A stretch of 64,000 bases of DNA from Agarophyton chilense (GCA_030374765.1 JARGXX010000105.1:1116001-1180000); one strand, 5' to 3'. Numbered from the stretch's first letter, positions 22,065 through 32,629 are shown. Notes: generated by a model not told the origin, from the letters alone. A program made the numbers and translations.

Positions 22065-24050
22065 ATGCCTCGTAAAACGCACCACAGTTCCCTCTTTCCT
22101 CCATGCCGTGTGTTTCTTAGTTCCAGTTTGATTTCAGCTTTTACCATGGCTCCTTTGCCCACTTTTGATCCTCGTCCCTCTGCTCAATCTCTTGGAGCGC
22201 GCCGTGCCGAGTATCGCTGTACTACCGCGCCCAATCATGCTCAAATTCGTCTGCCTGATGGAAATGGTACTCAGCTTTTGAGTGTCGACAAACGTAATCA
22301 ACTGTTCCCAGCTGCATCGGTGTTCTGCAATCCAGATGTGTTGCGATTTGTACAAAATTCTCCGTTTCGACCGTTTGATGATTCGAAAACCTTTGTGGAC
22401 ATGGAATTGGCGCATAACCCCAACGTTGTGTTGCGTCGTTTTTACACTCTTGTCGAAGCTGATGTCACTGAGCAACAGTATATTCAATTCTTGGACTGGG
22501 CCTTCAGAGAGCCCTCTCCGGAGCTTCTGCGTGCCCACACCCCTGTCGATTATAACGATCAGCTCCCGTCCTTCTTGCTGCAAAAGTCCGTCGACCTCGA
22601 CCCTCATCTTGTCGACTTTGTCATGGATATCAAGAAGCGATGGCGCATGCTTGCTCGTTCGTTCGATTCATCGTTTGCAATCGATCGTCATAGACAGTTT
22701 TCTTCACTTATTCCTTTGCCACATCCATTCTTCATCCCGGGAGGTCGTTTTCAAGAGTGCTATTACTGGGATACACTTTGGATCGTTAAAGGCTTAATTG
22801 CATGTGATATGATTCAGTCCGCAAAGTGTGCAGTACGTAATCTTATTCATCTTGTCCAACAGTTTGGATTCGTACCGAACGGTAACCGTGTGTACTACCT
22901 GAATCGATCTCAGCCGCCAGTGCTTGCGCTAGCTGTCAAGCAGATTTACGATGCTCTGTGTGATCCTGAGGACAAAATTCAGTGGCTTATTGAAGCTGTT
23001 CCGTTCTTGGATATAGAACTAGATACTTTTGAACGAACCCACGCAGTTTCCCGCGTACATCCAAATAGTTCCGTGTCCTCTCATCGTTTATCAGTTTACA
23101 ACGTCGTTACCGACTATGCGCGCCCAGAGTCATTTAAGGAGGATACTGAGACTGTTGATGCAATGATGGCTCGAGCGCCTCATCTTCGTGGCGATGTCAA
23201 TGCTGAAACAGAAATACTCCGACACTTGGCCGCTGGTGCCGAAAGCGGCTGGGACTACTCTTCTCGGTGGTTCTGTAACGGTGACAATTGCGTATCACAG
23301 ACGCAGGCTGTCAATATTGTCCCCTGCTGTCTAAATAGCATTCTGTATTTCGTGGAAAGAGTGACGGCCAGGTTTCATGACGAACTTTCAGCTCACTTTT
23401 ATGCATCTGAGGTTCACGGCAGATTCACTTCATCGGCACAAGACAAGGTTCGTTTTCACAAAGATAAGCAACTGCAGTATGAACAAAATTCCGAAGATCG
23501 GAGAGAGTCCATGAGCTCTATGTTGTTTGACTATGGCAAAGTGTTTGGCTTCGACTACGATTTGAGCGAGGGAAAAAATACCAGCGTATTATCCGTGGCC
23601 GGGATGATGCCAATATGGAGTGGCTGCTTTGACAACGAGTGGAAGGAAAAACTCGACCTCAAGTTGTTCGTAAATACAGTGATGAAAGAGTCTGGTCTTG
23701 TGGCCGACGGAGGATTGGCATGTACTGCTGAAGTAACTGAAGAACAGTGGGATTTTCCGAACTGTTGGCCTCCGCTAATTGATATTGCTGTAGATGTCTT
23801 GGAGAAGGTGGGTGAAATGGATCCGGAGAGCGGTGGAAAGCAAGCCGCAGAAGAAATTGCTAGCCGCTTTGTGAACAGCGTCTACAAAGGCTGGAGAAAT
23901 GATGATGTGTTTCATGAGAAGTATGACTGCAGGTGCGAAACAGGAAAAAGAGGGGAAGGCGGTGAGTACAAACCCCAGACCGGTTTCGGGTGGACCAACG
24001 GCACAATTTTGTGGTTGCTGAAGAAATACCCTCACATACTATCCACCTGA
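22065..24050 (+). CDS. Trehalase, glycoside hydrolase family 37
   Basis: Hydrolyses alpha,alpha-trehalose to two glucose. Both family signatures are present: PGGRFQECYYWDTLW (residues 225-239) and QWDFPNCWPP near residue 565. RSQPP (281-285) and ESGWDYSSRW (393-402) are also conserved; D397 in the latter corresponds to the catalytic acid of the family, and a Glu in the C-terminal EKYD is the likely base. From 22065 the protein has 661 residues. A second in-frame ATG at 22146 has a stronger context (ACCATGGCT) and would remove 27 residues; the extra N-terminus has a hydrophobic stretch but is not a convincing signal peptide, so 22146 may be the true start. No introns. It lies 199 bp after the lumenal gene on the same strand and ends 368 bp before a convergent gene. 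Function is firm; cellular location is open. Confidence 0.95.
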   Translation: MPRKTHHSSLFPPCRVFLSSSLISAFTMAPLPTFDPRPSAQSLGARRAEYRCTTAPNHAQIRLPDGNGTQLLSVDKRNQLFPAASVFCNPDVLRFVQNSPFRPFDDSKTFVDMELAHNPNVVLRRFYTLVEADVTEQQYIQFLDWAFREPSPELLRAHTPVDYNDQLPSFLLQKSVDLDPHLVDFVMDIKKRWRMLARSFDSSFAIDRHRQFSSLIPLPHPFFIPGGRFQECYYWDTLWIVKGLIACDMIQSAKCAVRNLIHLVQQFGFVPNGNRVYYLNRSQPPVLALAVKQIYDALCDPEDKIQWLIEAVPFLDIELDTFERTHAVSRVHPNSSVSSHRLSVYNVVTDYARPESFKEDTETVDAMMARAPHLRGDVNAETEILRHLAAGAESGWDYSSRWFCNGDNCVSQTQAVNIVPCCLNSILYFVERVTARFHDELSAHFYASEVHGRFTSSAQDKVRFHKDKQLQYEQNSEDRRESMSSMLFDYGKVFGFDYDLSEGKNTSVLSVAGMMPIWSGCFDNEWKEKLDLKLFVNTVMKESGLVADGGLACTAEVTEEQWDFPNCWPPLIDIAVDVLEKVGEMDPESGGKQAAEEIASRFVNSVYKGWRNDDVFHEKYDCRCETGKRGEGGEYKPQTGFGWTNGTILWLLKKYPHILST

Positions 24051-24418
24051 CGAACCCTTTGAACTTCTGACCTATTTTACCTCGTGGCATACATATCCAA
24101 TTGCAAAGCTTGCCTGTCTGTTAATAGTCCACACAAAAGAACAAAAACGCAACCAGTTGTTTTTTCTTAAACTCACTTTTGTTCCTCTTCCCGCAGTTTG
24201 AACACGATTATCAATCCACGCGTATTGAACAAGGTATGCGTCCATGCGTCTATGTACTCTACAGTCTGCAACAGAAAACCTCGATCACTTCCTTCAGATT
24301 CGAGGATCTACATTTACAGCGTGTCAAACAATCTTTGTGCAAACCAATACTCGAAAGATAGTTTGAAATTATGTTTACAAGGATTGCTTGTCGAAGACTG
24401 GGGACATTAGTGCTTCTG

Positions 24419-27271
24419 TTATCGATTGAAAGTCGGGTGTTCAGGGTTTTCGCTCTTTGGCGTTGCAAACCATGAAGCCTTGTCACCCTTGGTTATTGGA
24501 GATTCCTTACCCCTGTTGAGTGAAAGCAATCTTTGAACAACAGGAACGCGAATAGGTTGCGAGTGCACAGGGCGACTCTTGTCGGTATCCCGCCTTGCAG
24601 ACGGTGGCCTGATTGGAACTGGTGATTGTATATCCAATATGGTGGGAGGGCGTTTCCAAGCACGATCAATCCTTTCGTCGGGAACGCGGGTTTCTTCCAC
24701 TCCTACATTCTCGATATCATCACCAGGCGCAGATTCTGCTTCTTCCTCTCCTTGTTCATTATATCTTCTTCTACGCCGGAATGCAAGGGTTCCCCCAATG
24801 ATTATTAAGATGAGAAGAAACCCAACAGCTAAACAGATTCCAATTATAGCGCCGGTGGGTAAGTTCGATAGGAACCTGATGAATTCGTTCTCTTCAGGGT
24901 TTGAAGAAGACAGTTCTGCTAAAGACTTTCTCAGATCGGCCAATGACGTACCACTTCCAAGGAGGGGCAGCGCAGGCCCGTTTCCGCTAAACTCCCCATT
25001 CGTAACGTTCCCAATAAGCGGGATTGTCTTCGTTGATCCCTTCAGAAGTGCTTTAGCTTCCGTAATGTTTACCTTTCGATTTTGATCGAGAGACATGAGC
25101 ATTAGAACGCTTAACACACCCCCCGCTGCAACATTTGAACCCCAGATACTATTTTCATATGATTCTGGTCCTCCAAGGGAAGCCACAGTACTGAAGTCTC
25201 CTGGCCCGAAAACGTCAAACATGCTGGAACACTGGGAAGAACGAATAACATATTCCTCATCAGCGGACGAATTTGTCCGATTGTTGACAACTCGGCCAAA
25301 CGTTCCAACAGCCACAAATGAAGGCTGCGACGATATACATGATCTTCCTGGGACCAGGATTACGACGCCGGCGTTTGCGAGCACTTCGAACTCCTTTTGT
25401 AACGTTGAATCGTTTAGCAGCCCACTTTCTTGGAGCCGATCGTCAAAAATGACAAACAAATCTGAGGACGCTGACACCTCAGCATTTGTTTTGACAAAGC
25501 TAAGTGCACTAAGAATGGAGTCCAGCCCGTACGGTGTATCACAATCTCGAACTGGAATTGGAACCATAGTCGTTAGTTTTGGTCCGACTCCTAAGTGTTG
25601 GCCGACAATTGATGCCACCAGCTGAGTTCCAGAATCATCACAGACGGAATATGGGAAGCGAGAGTTTGATCCGTAAATGTGTTGGAAACCGGAGTCGTCC
25701 ACCCGCGCACTATCAAGTTCGATATGGTGCAAATTAGGCCATGATGAAATAACAAACACTTTCGCTTTCTCAACTGTATGAACACTTACATTGAACTTTT
25801 CGGGTATTGACAAGAGGTCTCGATTCCAAAGGAGAGGTGATTCAGCCACGTCGTTTAAAGTTTGAACAGCCGAGACCTCAACAATAGCTGATTCGAGAAA
25901 TACACGTCGTGAGAGCACTAGATATACTGAACTCAATGTATCAGATGGTACATCGATGGTTGCCCCCATTGTGCAAGAATGAGTTTCGTTGCGCGGAAAT
26001 GGACCCATAAATCCTCGCGAAGCCATCAGATCGGTTTCAGCCAAAGTTGAGCTCCGAAACGCGTGTAGGAACAAGATCGGCATGGGTTCCCTCTTCTCGT
26101 TACGTCGTTCGACACAAGCTCTGACTTTAATAACGGATTGAGAGACGTTCAAAGATTCTTGACGCGCAACGACCGCCCCTTCCTCTTCCGTACTGTTGTC
26201 CACGGATAAGATAAATAGAACCTCAGAAAACTGGTCATTGCTGGCATCGTTACCGGTTCTGTTCAACAAGGAACCGTTCGAGAAGTCTGAAATAGTAATC
26301 GTTTCGCCGAGGGTAAGGATTATGGGCTGTTGTAAAAGTGTGTTGTTAGGCTGGTTTTCTTGCCCACCGACATCATCTAAAATTGGCGACACCTCTGGCG
26401 ATAGGCGAGGTACTATTGAAGGCGTGGAAGACGCGCGTATTGATTGCGACGCCAACGAACTCTCTGTTGGATACGGAGAGAACGTAGTCGAAGAAGGTAA
26501 GCTGGATACTGAAATGGAAGAAGAAAGGGTCTTTGTGATAGATGGCGACGCAGCAACGTTATCGAACACTGATTGGGTTGAGGACACTGATGAAGCATCT
26601 TGCGGTGCTTCTGATGCATCAGATGCTCTTGTATCCATTCCTTGAGAAGCACTCGGTTGTAAAGACAACGTTGAGGATGGTAATAGGGCTGTTGAACTTG
26701 GTGTATGACTCGGTGGAATAGTTTCTTCGGATGGTAGCTGACTCGGCTGAATAGGAGAGATCCCATCCGAGGCAGACGGCGACAAACTCGTGGACGACAG
26801 AGGCCTTGAGCTGGCGGTTGGGTTCTTAGATTCCAATCTATCTCCAGATGGAAAAATTGGAGTTTGAGATGGTTGTGTCTGCGATATTTGAGAAGATACG
26901 GATGGCAGTGCTGAGCTAATTTGTATAGAGTTTCGTTGAGGATGAAAGAAATGAAATAGAATCCCTTCGCAATCTGCTTGATCTCTATTGGATGTCTCTG
27001 GCGATTGCGTCTGTTTTGTTCGAACGTTTGATATCGCTGGTATGGTTTCTGAAATCCTTACGAAATGGTGACCCCAATCCCCGCGTGGGATATCTCCCCT
27101 TGAATTAAGTGAACCGAAAACGTTGTCATCATGATTTTGATATTCAAAGTTTTTCGCCAGTGGATTTGGAAGTGAATAGTAGTCTGCTTTTGGAGTCAAT
27201 GACTGTGATAGAGCAAGATTGAAAAAGAAATAGAAACAAAAAGCAGTGTGAAAGAAACTTCGCGAGACCAT
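24419..27271 (-). CDS. Membrane-anchored subtilisin-like protein, catalytically degenerate
   Basis: 950 residues: signal peptide (1-22), Ser/Thr/Pro-rich mucin-like stretch (about 110-300), a beta-rich N-terminal region, a subtilase-like domain (about 505-770), one membrane helix (about 806-831) followed by a five-Arg stop-transfer, and a 115-residue cytosolic tail. The subtilase fold is suggested by ordered matches to proteinase K: SGTQLVASIVGQHLGVGPK at the HGTH..G position, FDVFGPG at the F.PG position, and WGSNVAAGG at the GTSMA position. In these the catalytic His is Ser547 and the catalytic Ser is Asn713. The Asn of the oxyanion hole is also not recognisable. So it is read as a pseudo-protease and possible cell-surface receptor or adhesion protein. 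The ATG at 27271 starts a good signal peptide. Convergent with the trehalase gene. Confidence 0.75.
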   Translation of the reverse strand: MVSRSFFHTAFCFYFFFNLALSQSLTPKADYYSLPNPLAKNFEYQNHDDNVFGSLNSRGDIPRGDWGHHFVRISETIPAISNVRTKQTQSPETSNRDQADCEGILFHFFHPQRNSIQISSALPSVSSQISQTQPSQTPIFPSGDRLESKNPTASSRPLSSTSLSPSASDGISPIQPSQLPSEETIPPSHTPSSTALLPSSTLSLQPSASQGMDTRASDASEAPQDASSVSSTQSVFDNVAASPSITKTLSSSISVSSLPSSTTFSPYPTESSLASQSIRASSTPSIVPRLSPEVSPILDDVGGQENQPNNTLLQQPIILTLGETITISDFSNGSLLNRTGNDASNDQFSEVLFILSVDNSTEEEGAVVARQESLNVSQSVIKVRACVERRNEKREPMPILFLHAFRSSTLAETDLMASRGFMGPFPRNETHSCTMGATIDVPSDTLSSVYLVLSRRVFLESAIVEVSAVQTLNDVAESPLLWNRDLLSIPEKFNVSVHTVEKAKVFVISSWPNLHHIELDSARVDDSGFQHIYGSNSRFPYSVCDDSGTQLVASIVGQHLGVGPKLTTMVPIPVRDCDTPYGLDSILSALSFVKTNAEVSASSDLFVIFDDRLQESGLLNDSTLQKEFEVLANAGVVILVPGRSCISSQPSFVAVGTFGRVVNNRTNSSADEEYVIRSSQCSSMFDVFGPGDFSTVASLGGPESYENSIWGSNVAAGGVLSVLMLMSLDQNRKVNITEAKALLKGSTKTIPLIGNVTNGEFSGNGPALPLLGSGTSLADLRKSLAELSSSNPEENEFIRFLSNLPTGAIIGICLAVGFLLILIIIGGTLAFRRRRRYNEQGEEEAESAPGDDIENVGVEETRVPDERIDRAWKRPPTILDIQSPVPIRPPSARRDTDKSRPVHSQPIRVPVVQRLLSLNRGKESPITKGDKASWFATPKSENPEHPTFNR

Positions 27272-28437
27272 CGATAGCGTTTTCTACCAGAGAGTATAGC
27301 TCCAGAGCCGGTGCAAGAACACCAGTTTTCAATTTGTAATGTATAAACGTTTTAACGTCTCCAAGATATCTATGGGAAAGAATCAGTGCAGTTGATTCTA
27401 TCTTAGTGCAGCCACTGTTGTCTAGGCATTTGTACTTGCCGAAAGTGCCATTGAGAGCGTACTCCACGGAACACATGTTCAATTTCTTCTCTCGAGATAT
27501 GGGACATGTAACTCACGACAGGTAAATGCGGCATTGATAAACAAACGGCCGTAAGAGAGGGGTGCCTAAAAAGTATGTAAAAACTTACCACCGGCGTTGG
27601 ACGCGTGGACGGACCTGGACTAATACAAAACTTGGATGCTGATGATATACAAAACAGGCCACTACACTGTTTCGACACAATCAAATATCGAACTTGTATC
27701 ACTGGACATTTTCTGCACCCCCTATTTCTCAGCGAACATTGGTTTGTAGCATATTTCTATGGTATGGGTTTGTCTCTCTCGGATTCAAGCCCAATCCCAT
27801 AAAACCCCGCACTCTTAGGGAGCTGGTAACAGTAGTCTTGGTGAATCACATGGTAATGGTGTGAAGGTCTCTGTGCTACTCCCTTCTTCATGACTGATTT
27901 TCACATGTTCTTCTCTTATTGCTCACTGAGACTACCAGTGGCACCCTGGGTCTCTTTTTCTTGCGTTCTGCAACTAACATTTTCCTTGTTGCTTTATTTC
28001 GTTGCTCAAAAACAAAAAAGTGAGTTCCACAGGGCCTTTGGCCTACGCAGACAGGAGATACGCACGTCGTGGAAGGAGCTTTGGTTGGCAGGAAATGAGT
28101 ACGTAGCAATTGGAGTCTGCTCCCCTTGCTCTTCAACAAATTTTCGTCTAACATGGAACTGGTGCCCTTCCAGATGTTGGAAATTCCACGTGTAATAGCT
28201 TTCATACAAGGACAACATGGTTTCCTTTGGTAACCTAAGCGCGCTGCTGGAAACTGTCCACGTGAGGATTTTTTGGCTCAAATACCCTAACCACCACACA
28301 TCAGAGATAGAACACCTCGCTGCACCCAAGCCAATGCAAGCGAATCTCAGGCAATTTTCTGCAAGGCCGTTCGCCTTCGTCCTCCACACCATCCTTCCGG
28401 TCTCTGTCCACAGTTCTCTTCGAACGCCCCTTCTATC
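27272..28437. other. Shared upstream region of two divergent genes
   Basis: About 1.2 kb between the subtilisin-like gene (minus) and the plastid protein gene (plus). Short ORFs here and the long minus-strand frame at 28006-28737 overlap the plastid gene and show no recognisable product. The promoters of both genes are expected here; no specific element was identified. Confidence 0.5.
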
Positions 28438-29325
28438 ATGGCCTTTATCACCACGTTGCCCGTCGGAAACAAGACGACAACCACCCTCCGTTCCTCTTTC
28501 GTGTGCAGCAAATTGGTTTCTCCGAATGCCTCTTCCAACCCCAGTACCTTGCGTATGGGATATGGCCAATACAGCTACATCACGGACAAGACCAGAGGCC
28601 ATGCCGTTCAGTATTACATCGACAAATTTCGCGTAGCATCCGACTTTTCCAAGCGCGGTCCTATTGACCTGGCAGACGCTAAACTCGGTCGGGATCAGAA
28701 GGGTCGCGTCATTGTTCCGGCCGAGGGCGTCCCGCAAGAGTTCGACGAAGCCTTACCGCCTGTCGATGAAACCGCCCCTCCCGATCCCCGTATTGCCGAA
28801 GCAGAAGGAAAACTTTATCCATGGGACCCAAACTATGTTGACCCCAGCTTCGCTCCGGAAACCTACGCTAATATGAGCGATGAGGAAATTGCCGACGATG
28901 CATTCCAGAAGTTCCGTTCTTCTGTTGCGGAGGACCGCTCTTCGTCTTTGACCGCCATGGATTTTGGTGCTGTAGCGCGTCAGCAGCGTATTAGGACTGG
29001 TTTGGACGAAAAGTATCTCCTGTGTCTGGATGGCGCTCTTGATGCTGTCTATGCACGCCTACAAAAAATCTCGGATCCCATGATGTTTACACCGTATGGG
29101 GAACCGCAGACCGAAATCCCCGGTTTCCCATACCTTCCTAGTGTAGGTGCAATGGACTTCCAGGACCCCCCTGGATTACAGGTCAACTTCTGGACTGGAG
29201 AACGTGAAGTAATCCCTTCCTACAAGAAACCATCGGGAGCAGCGACGCCAGAACTACCGTACAACGCCAGCCCAACCGTTGATGAGATGAAACAAGCTCA
29301 GGAGGCGCGTGGTATTCTTCCTTAA
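28438..29325 (+). CDS. Plastid-targeted protein of unknown function
   Basis: 295 residues with a typical red algal transit peptide: MAF at the start, then about 35 residues rich in Ser, Thr, Asn and Val with few acidic residues, ending near LRM at residue 40. The mature part begins MGYGQYSYITDKTRGH and is rich in Pro, Asp, Tyr and Phe (for example KLYPWDPNYVDPSFAPETYANM cut short here as PWDPNYVDP). No membrane helix is apparent, and there is a single Cys (YLLCLDGALDAVY). The composition suggests an extended, soluble linker- or antenna-associated stromal protein such as a phycobilisome-associated factor, but no PBS-linker domain is visible and I cannot name a family. ATG context ATCATGGCC is good. 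No introns. Confidence 0.8.
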   Translation: MAFITTLPVGNKTTTTLRSSFVCSKLVSPNASSNPSTLRMGYGQYSYITDKTRGHAVQYYIDKFRVASDFSKRGPIDLADAKLGRDQKGRVIVPAEGVPQEFDEALPPVDETAPPDPRIAEAEGKLYPWDPNYVDPSFAPETYANMSDEEIADDAFQKFRSSVAEDRSSSLTAMDFGAVARQQRIRTGLDEKYLLCLDGALDAVYARLQKISDPMMFTPYGEPQTEIPGFPYLPSVGAMDFQDPPGLQVNFWTGEREVIPSYKKPSGAATPELPYNASPTVDEMKQAQEARGILP

Positions 29326-29820
29326 AGTTCCGGCGGACTACATCTTTCAACAGTTATTTCAGAAATGTACGAGCAGTATTGCCTCAGGGTGTGTCATGCT
29401 TTTCTCTAGCCTTTGTATCCTTTTTTGTGTTTGAGGTTTCTTTTATTCCTTCAGAGATCCATTTTCACACCGATAAGCTTCGCGGCTCGGTGATCACATT
29501 AAATCAAATATACTAGCATGATTTGAAACCGTTGGCATGGTCACATCCTCAGATTATTTTATGCTTCCTTTTAATGACCGTGACGTGTTTAATTCATTGT
29601 GCCGTAAAAGCCAGGTCGAAAGAAAGTAGATAGCATTCGTCAAGACGGCGAGTTGTAGTTGAACTCTTCAGCAAGCATTTTACACTTCAATCGAGATATG
29701 CACCTTTACCGAGCTTTGCGGTCCGTCCGGTTGTAGCAGAGGGCAATTTGCCGTGGCCAAAGATTCTCTGCTGGGTTCCTAATTCTTTCTCCCTGTCAAA
29801 TGGTTGAACAATTCATTTCA
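29326..29820. other. 3' flanks of two convergent genes
   Basis: About 500 bp between the stop of the plastid gene and the stop of the acetyltransferase gene. AT-rich, no ORF of note; it holds both 3' untranslated regions. Confidence 0.5.
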
Positions 29821-30918
29821 TCACCAGTGTTCATATACGATAAAGGGAGAACTTTCCACACTGGAAAGCAGGGGAGAGCTTGTCATCTTTTCTGCATTCA
29901 TACCTGCGTCAAATGATACATGAAACATTGCTTCCTTCATCAGATTCCCGCCAAACACTACTACGCTCTCGGCGACATGAATATCATCAACACACGCGGA
30001 GATGATGTTTCGGGGTCCTTTGGATGTGGGCCCAAGCTCCTGAGGCCTGACGAACAGTAGCCCTACTAGATTCTCCCCGCAATCGAGACGCCAAACCGAT
30101 CGCTGTTCTCGCTCGGCAAGCTTATTCAACAAGAAAGAAGAGGCACAATAAAGACTTTCAGCTTCAAAATAACCAGGACGAAAAAACAGCGACTCATTAC
30201 TCCGTAGTTGCCTTACAAGAGCAGCGATATCTTCAGAAATACCAACTCTTCGCCATCGCGAGGAAAGGGTAGTGGCTTCAGTTGAAATCTTTTGAACAAC
30301 GTTAAGAGATTCGAGCATTGACCTTCCCGTGTTATGGAGGCAGCGAATGGCATCTTTCTTCGGCCAGATGATCATGTTACTCACGGGTTTCCATCCGGTC
30401 TTTTGGAAAACTCGAATCATGGGTTTGTTTTCAGGAATAGTAGTGGATATAATACGGAGACTGGGCAGGTTGCTGTTTCGAACTAATTTTGTAGCTTCTG
30501 ACAAGATTGTAGTGGCCACTCCCACTCCACGCATGTCTTCGCGCACTCGCACGGCGTCGACATAGACCTCTCGCAGAGATATAGCGTCTTTCTCAAGCAT
30601 AATTTCTTCATGTCGCACAACGATAAACGCAGCTACACCTTCCGAACTGTCTAAGACAAAGGGTTCACAGCCGATACCAGAGGCATAGGCAGGCAGAAGT
30701 GTTGGCACATAATCTCGAGAATTGTATACTCTAGCGCAGATGTGTTTGACTTGGTCTCGGTCGTTTGCATCAATGTAGCGACGGAATTTGAATGTAGTCC
30801 TGTTGAAACGCACAGGTGGAAGTGTCATTCTTGCGCTGAACCTTGCACCGAAAGCGGGCTCTCTGGGCTTACCGATCTTAAAATGATAAAGGTGGCAACT
30901 ATTTACGAAGCAGAGCAT
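29821..30918 (-). CDS. GNAT-family N-acetyltransferase (NAT16-like)
   Basis: Transfers an acetyl group from acetyl-CoA to an amino group of an unknown substrate. The acetyl-CoA binding motif is clear: VYVDAVRVREDMRGVGVATTIL, cut here to REDMRGVGVATTIL (R/Q-x-x-G-x-G/A pattern). The N-terminal part (HICARVYNSRDYVPTLLPAY) resembles the start of NAT16-like (histidine N-acetyltransferase type) proteins. After the GNAT domain there is a second half of about 170 residues, typical for that group. From 30918 it is 365 residues; an in-frame ATG at 30828 (residue 31, MTLPPVRFNR) directly precedes the conserved part and may be the real start. Substrate assignment is inference only. Confidence 0.8.
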   Translation of the reverse strand: MLCFVNSCHLYHFKIGKPREPAFGARFSARMTLPPVRFNRTTFKFRRYIDANDRDQVKHICARVYNSRDYVPTLLPAYASGIGCEPFVLDSSEGVAAFIVVRHEEIMLEKDAISLREVYVDAVRVREDMRGVGVATTILSEATKLVRNSNLPSLRIISTTIPENKPMIRVFQKTGWKPVSNMIIWPKKDAIRCLHNTGRSMLESLNVVQKISTEATTLSSRWRRVGISEDIAALVRQLRSNESLFFRPGYFEAESLYCASSFLLNKLAEREQRSVWRLDCGENLVGLLFVRPQELGPTSKGPRNIISACVDDIHVAESVVVFGGNLMKEAMFHVSFDAGMNAEKMTSSPLLSSVESSPFIVYEHW

Positions 30919-31861
30919 CGATTAAGCTATTCGCTAGACCGATTTCCTGTAATTCCTCCCTCTCGGATCGCCCGAGGCTCTTGATTTTCCAGAGCTTGTT
31001 GTCAAAGGACCTCGAGACCTGAGAAAAGCTATTCTGCCGAAGGATGCAGAGGAACAGCAGACGGACAAATTTCATACAAGTAAAGATGGTTGCGAGCGCG
31101 TCGGAGACGAATGGGGTTTTCGAAGTGCAGATGGAACCCAATTTGGAGCGCTTTTTGGAACATTAGCTACTAGAGGGCGCAAGGCCACAAAGAATGCAAG
31201 CTCGAGAGGCACACATTGCCAGGATCCCTACGCTAACATCAGCGAATTTGGATTTTGACTGCTCAATGCGATTGTTTTGCATGGATTTGAGAGAGTGGAA
31301 GCGAGCAGTATGAGCAAGTATTCTGCGACGGATGTTCTGTGATGATTACGAAGTTTGAAGTTTGCACTACTTCGGAAAGGTTCTTAATAAAGAGTTCTTT
31401 TTGTAATGAGTTAGCTCAGTTTGACAGGTTTGGATCTTGCGTTTTCTCCGCGACAGTGGTGGAGGTGACATGGTAAGATCCTCCTTGAGCTCGAAAAGCG
31501 TTTCCCGAACTATATGATATATCAGGCCCGTTGGACAGCGAAGGGCGCATCTACATACGGGCATCACAGCGGGCCCACCGATAGAACACGCTCACTACTG
31601 CAATGCGCATGCTGGTGTGGAAAAACAGATGAAGAATCATTCAAGCAATGCTTTGCTTCACCGAGCGCCAACCAAGTGCAGAACGCCGTGATGTGCGGGA
31701 CGATCGCCGATTGTCGGCAGCATCAACGAGAGCGCAGCGAAAGCTGGCATGCGTTGTTGAGACAAACGCACCACACGGACGTTGTGCGATTGTTCGCGCC
31801 TCAAAAAGAATAAAAACTACGGGTATCGTGTGATGATGTACAGACTCAAGTTGTGCCGATG
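30919..31861. other. Intergenic region before tRNA-Leu
   Basis: About 940 bp with only short unsupported ORFs on both strands. It includes the upstream region of the acetyltransferase gene and the 5' flank of the tRNA gene. Nothing else is seen. Confidence 0.5.
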
Positions 31862-31962
31862 GCGTCTTTGGCCGAGTGGTTAAGGCGGCAGACTCAAGGA
31901 CCATCTTGCCTGTGCATTCTGCTTCACAATTGTGAGCATGGGTTCGAACCCCATAGGACGCA
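31862..31962 (+). tRNA. tRNA-Leu (anticodon CAA) with an 18-nt intron
   Basis: The acceptor stem GCGTCTT (31862-31868) pairs with 31955-31961. The D stem is GCC/GGC. The anticodon stem GCAGA (31888-31892) pairs with TCTGC (31918-31922), and the loop CTCAAG+T carries anticodon CAA at 31895-31897. The intron runs from 31899 to 31916, at the canonical position one base 3' of the anticodon. A long variable arm (31923-31937) marks a class II tRNA, and the T arm is ATGGG-TTCGAAC-CCCAT. CCA is not encoded. The internal A box (TGGCCGAGTGG) and B box (GGGTTCGAACC) are intact, so the gene should be transcribed by RNA polymerase III. Confidence 0.95.
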
Positions 31963-31994
31963 TATTTCAAGTTCATCATTCCTTCGCAACTCTC

Positions 31995-32000
31995 TTTTTT
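31995..32000 (+). terminator. Pol III terminator, T6
   Basis: A run of six T on the coding strand 33 nt after the tRNA 3' end, the first such run downstream. Confidence 0.6.
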
Positions 32001-32629
32001 GTGTTTGCGAGACCGAAGTGCTGAGGATGGGCTGTGATTCACACGCATCGCAAACGGCTTTAACTGTGGTCGTACAGTGTGACGGCATATGAATAGAGAG
32101 CGCTGAAGTAACATCGAGAACTCTACTGTCGCGAGCTCAGAGAATGCTCATGAATTAATTCACATCGAGCTTTGCGTTGTAGACGGGATTTCGCTCGGGA
32201 GAAGAGAGGCTGAAAAGCGAGCAGCGGGGCCCGTTAGCAGACAGCTGTCGGCGAAGATCTGTCGGAGGACATGTTGCCGTGCTCTGCGAGCCACACATGT
32301 TCATGCACATGTGGGTGCGCCACCATTTGCGCCAAGCTCTCGGCCAGCGCGCCACTTGCCGGCGTGCAATTGGCGCTCGACGCATGGCTGCGCTTTCCGC
32401 CGCGCCGTGGTCGTTCCAGTCAAACTCACACGGCCCAGCACAGCTCCTCGCATCTCGCAACCCCCCTTTTTGTGTGGTGCTGCTGGTGGCTTCCATCGAT
32501 ATGCATTTACCTTCGTCAACACCTTTTCACGCCACCTCCTCGGCCCGCTCCGCCCACCAGACCGTCGCTCGTTTCCTTCTTTCTCATAGATTGCCACGTC
32601 TTCCTCGCCTTGGATTCACCGCTGCGACA

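Noticed and set aside
28006..28737. 243-codon minus-strand ORF
   Set aside because: Antisense to the plastid protein gene, no recognisable domain, irregular composition; treated as a shadow.
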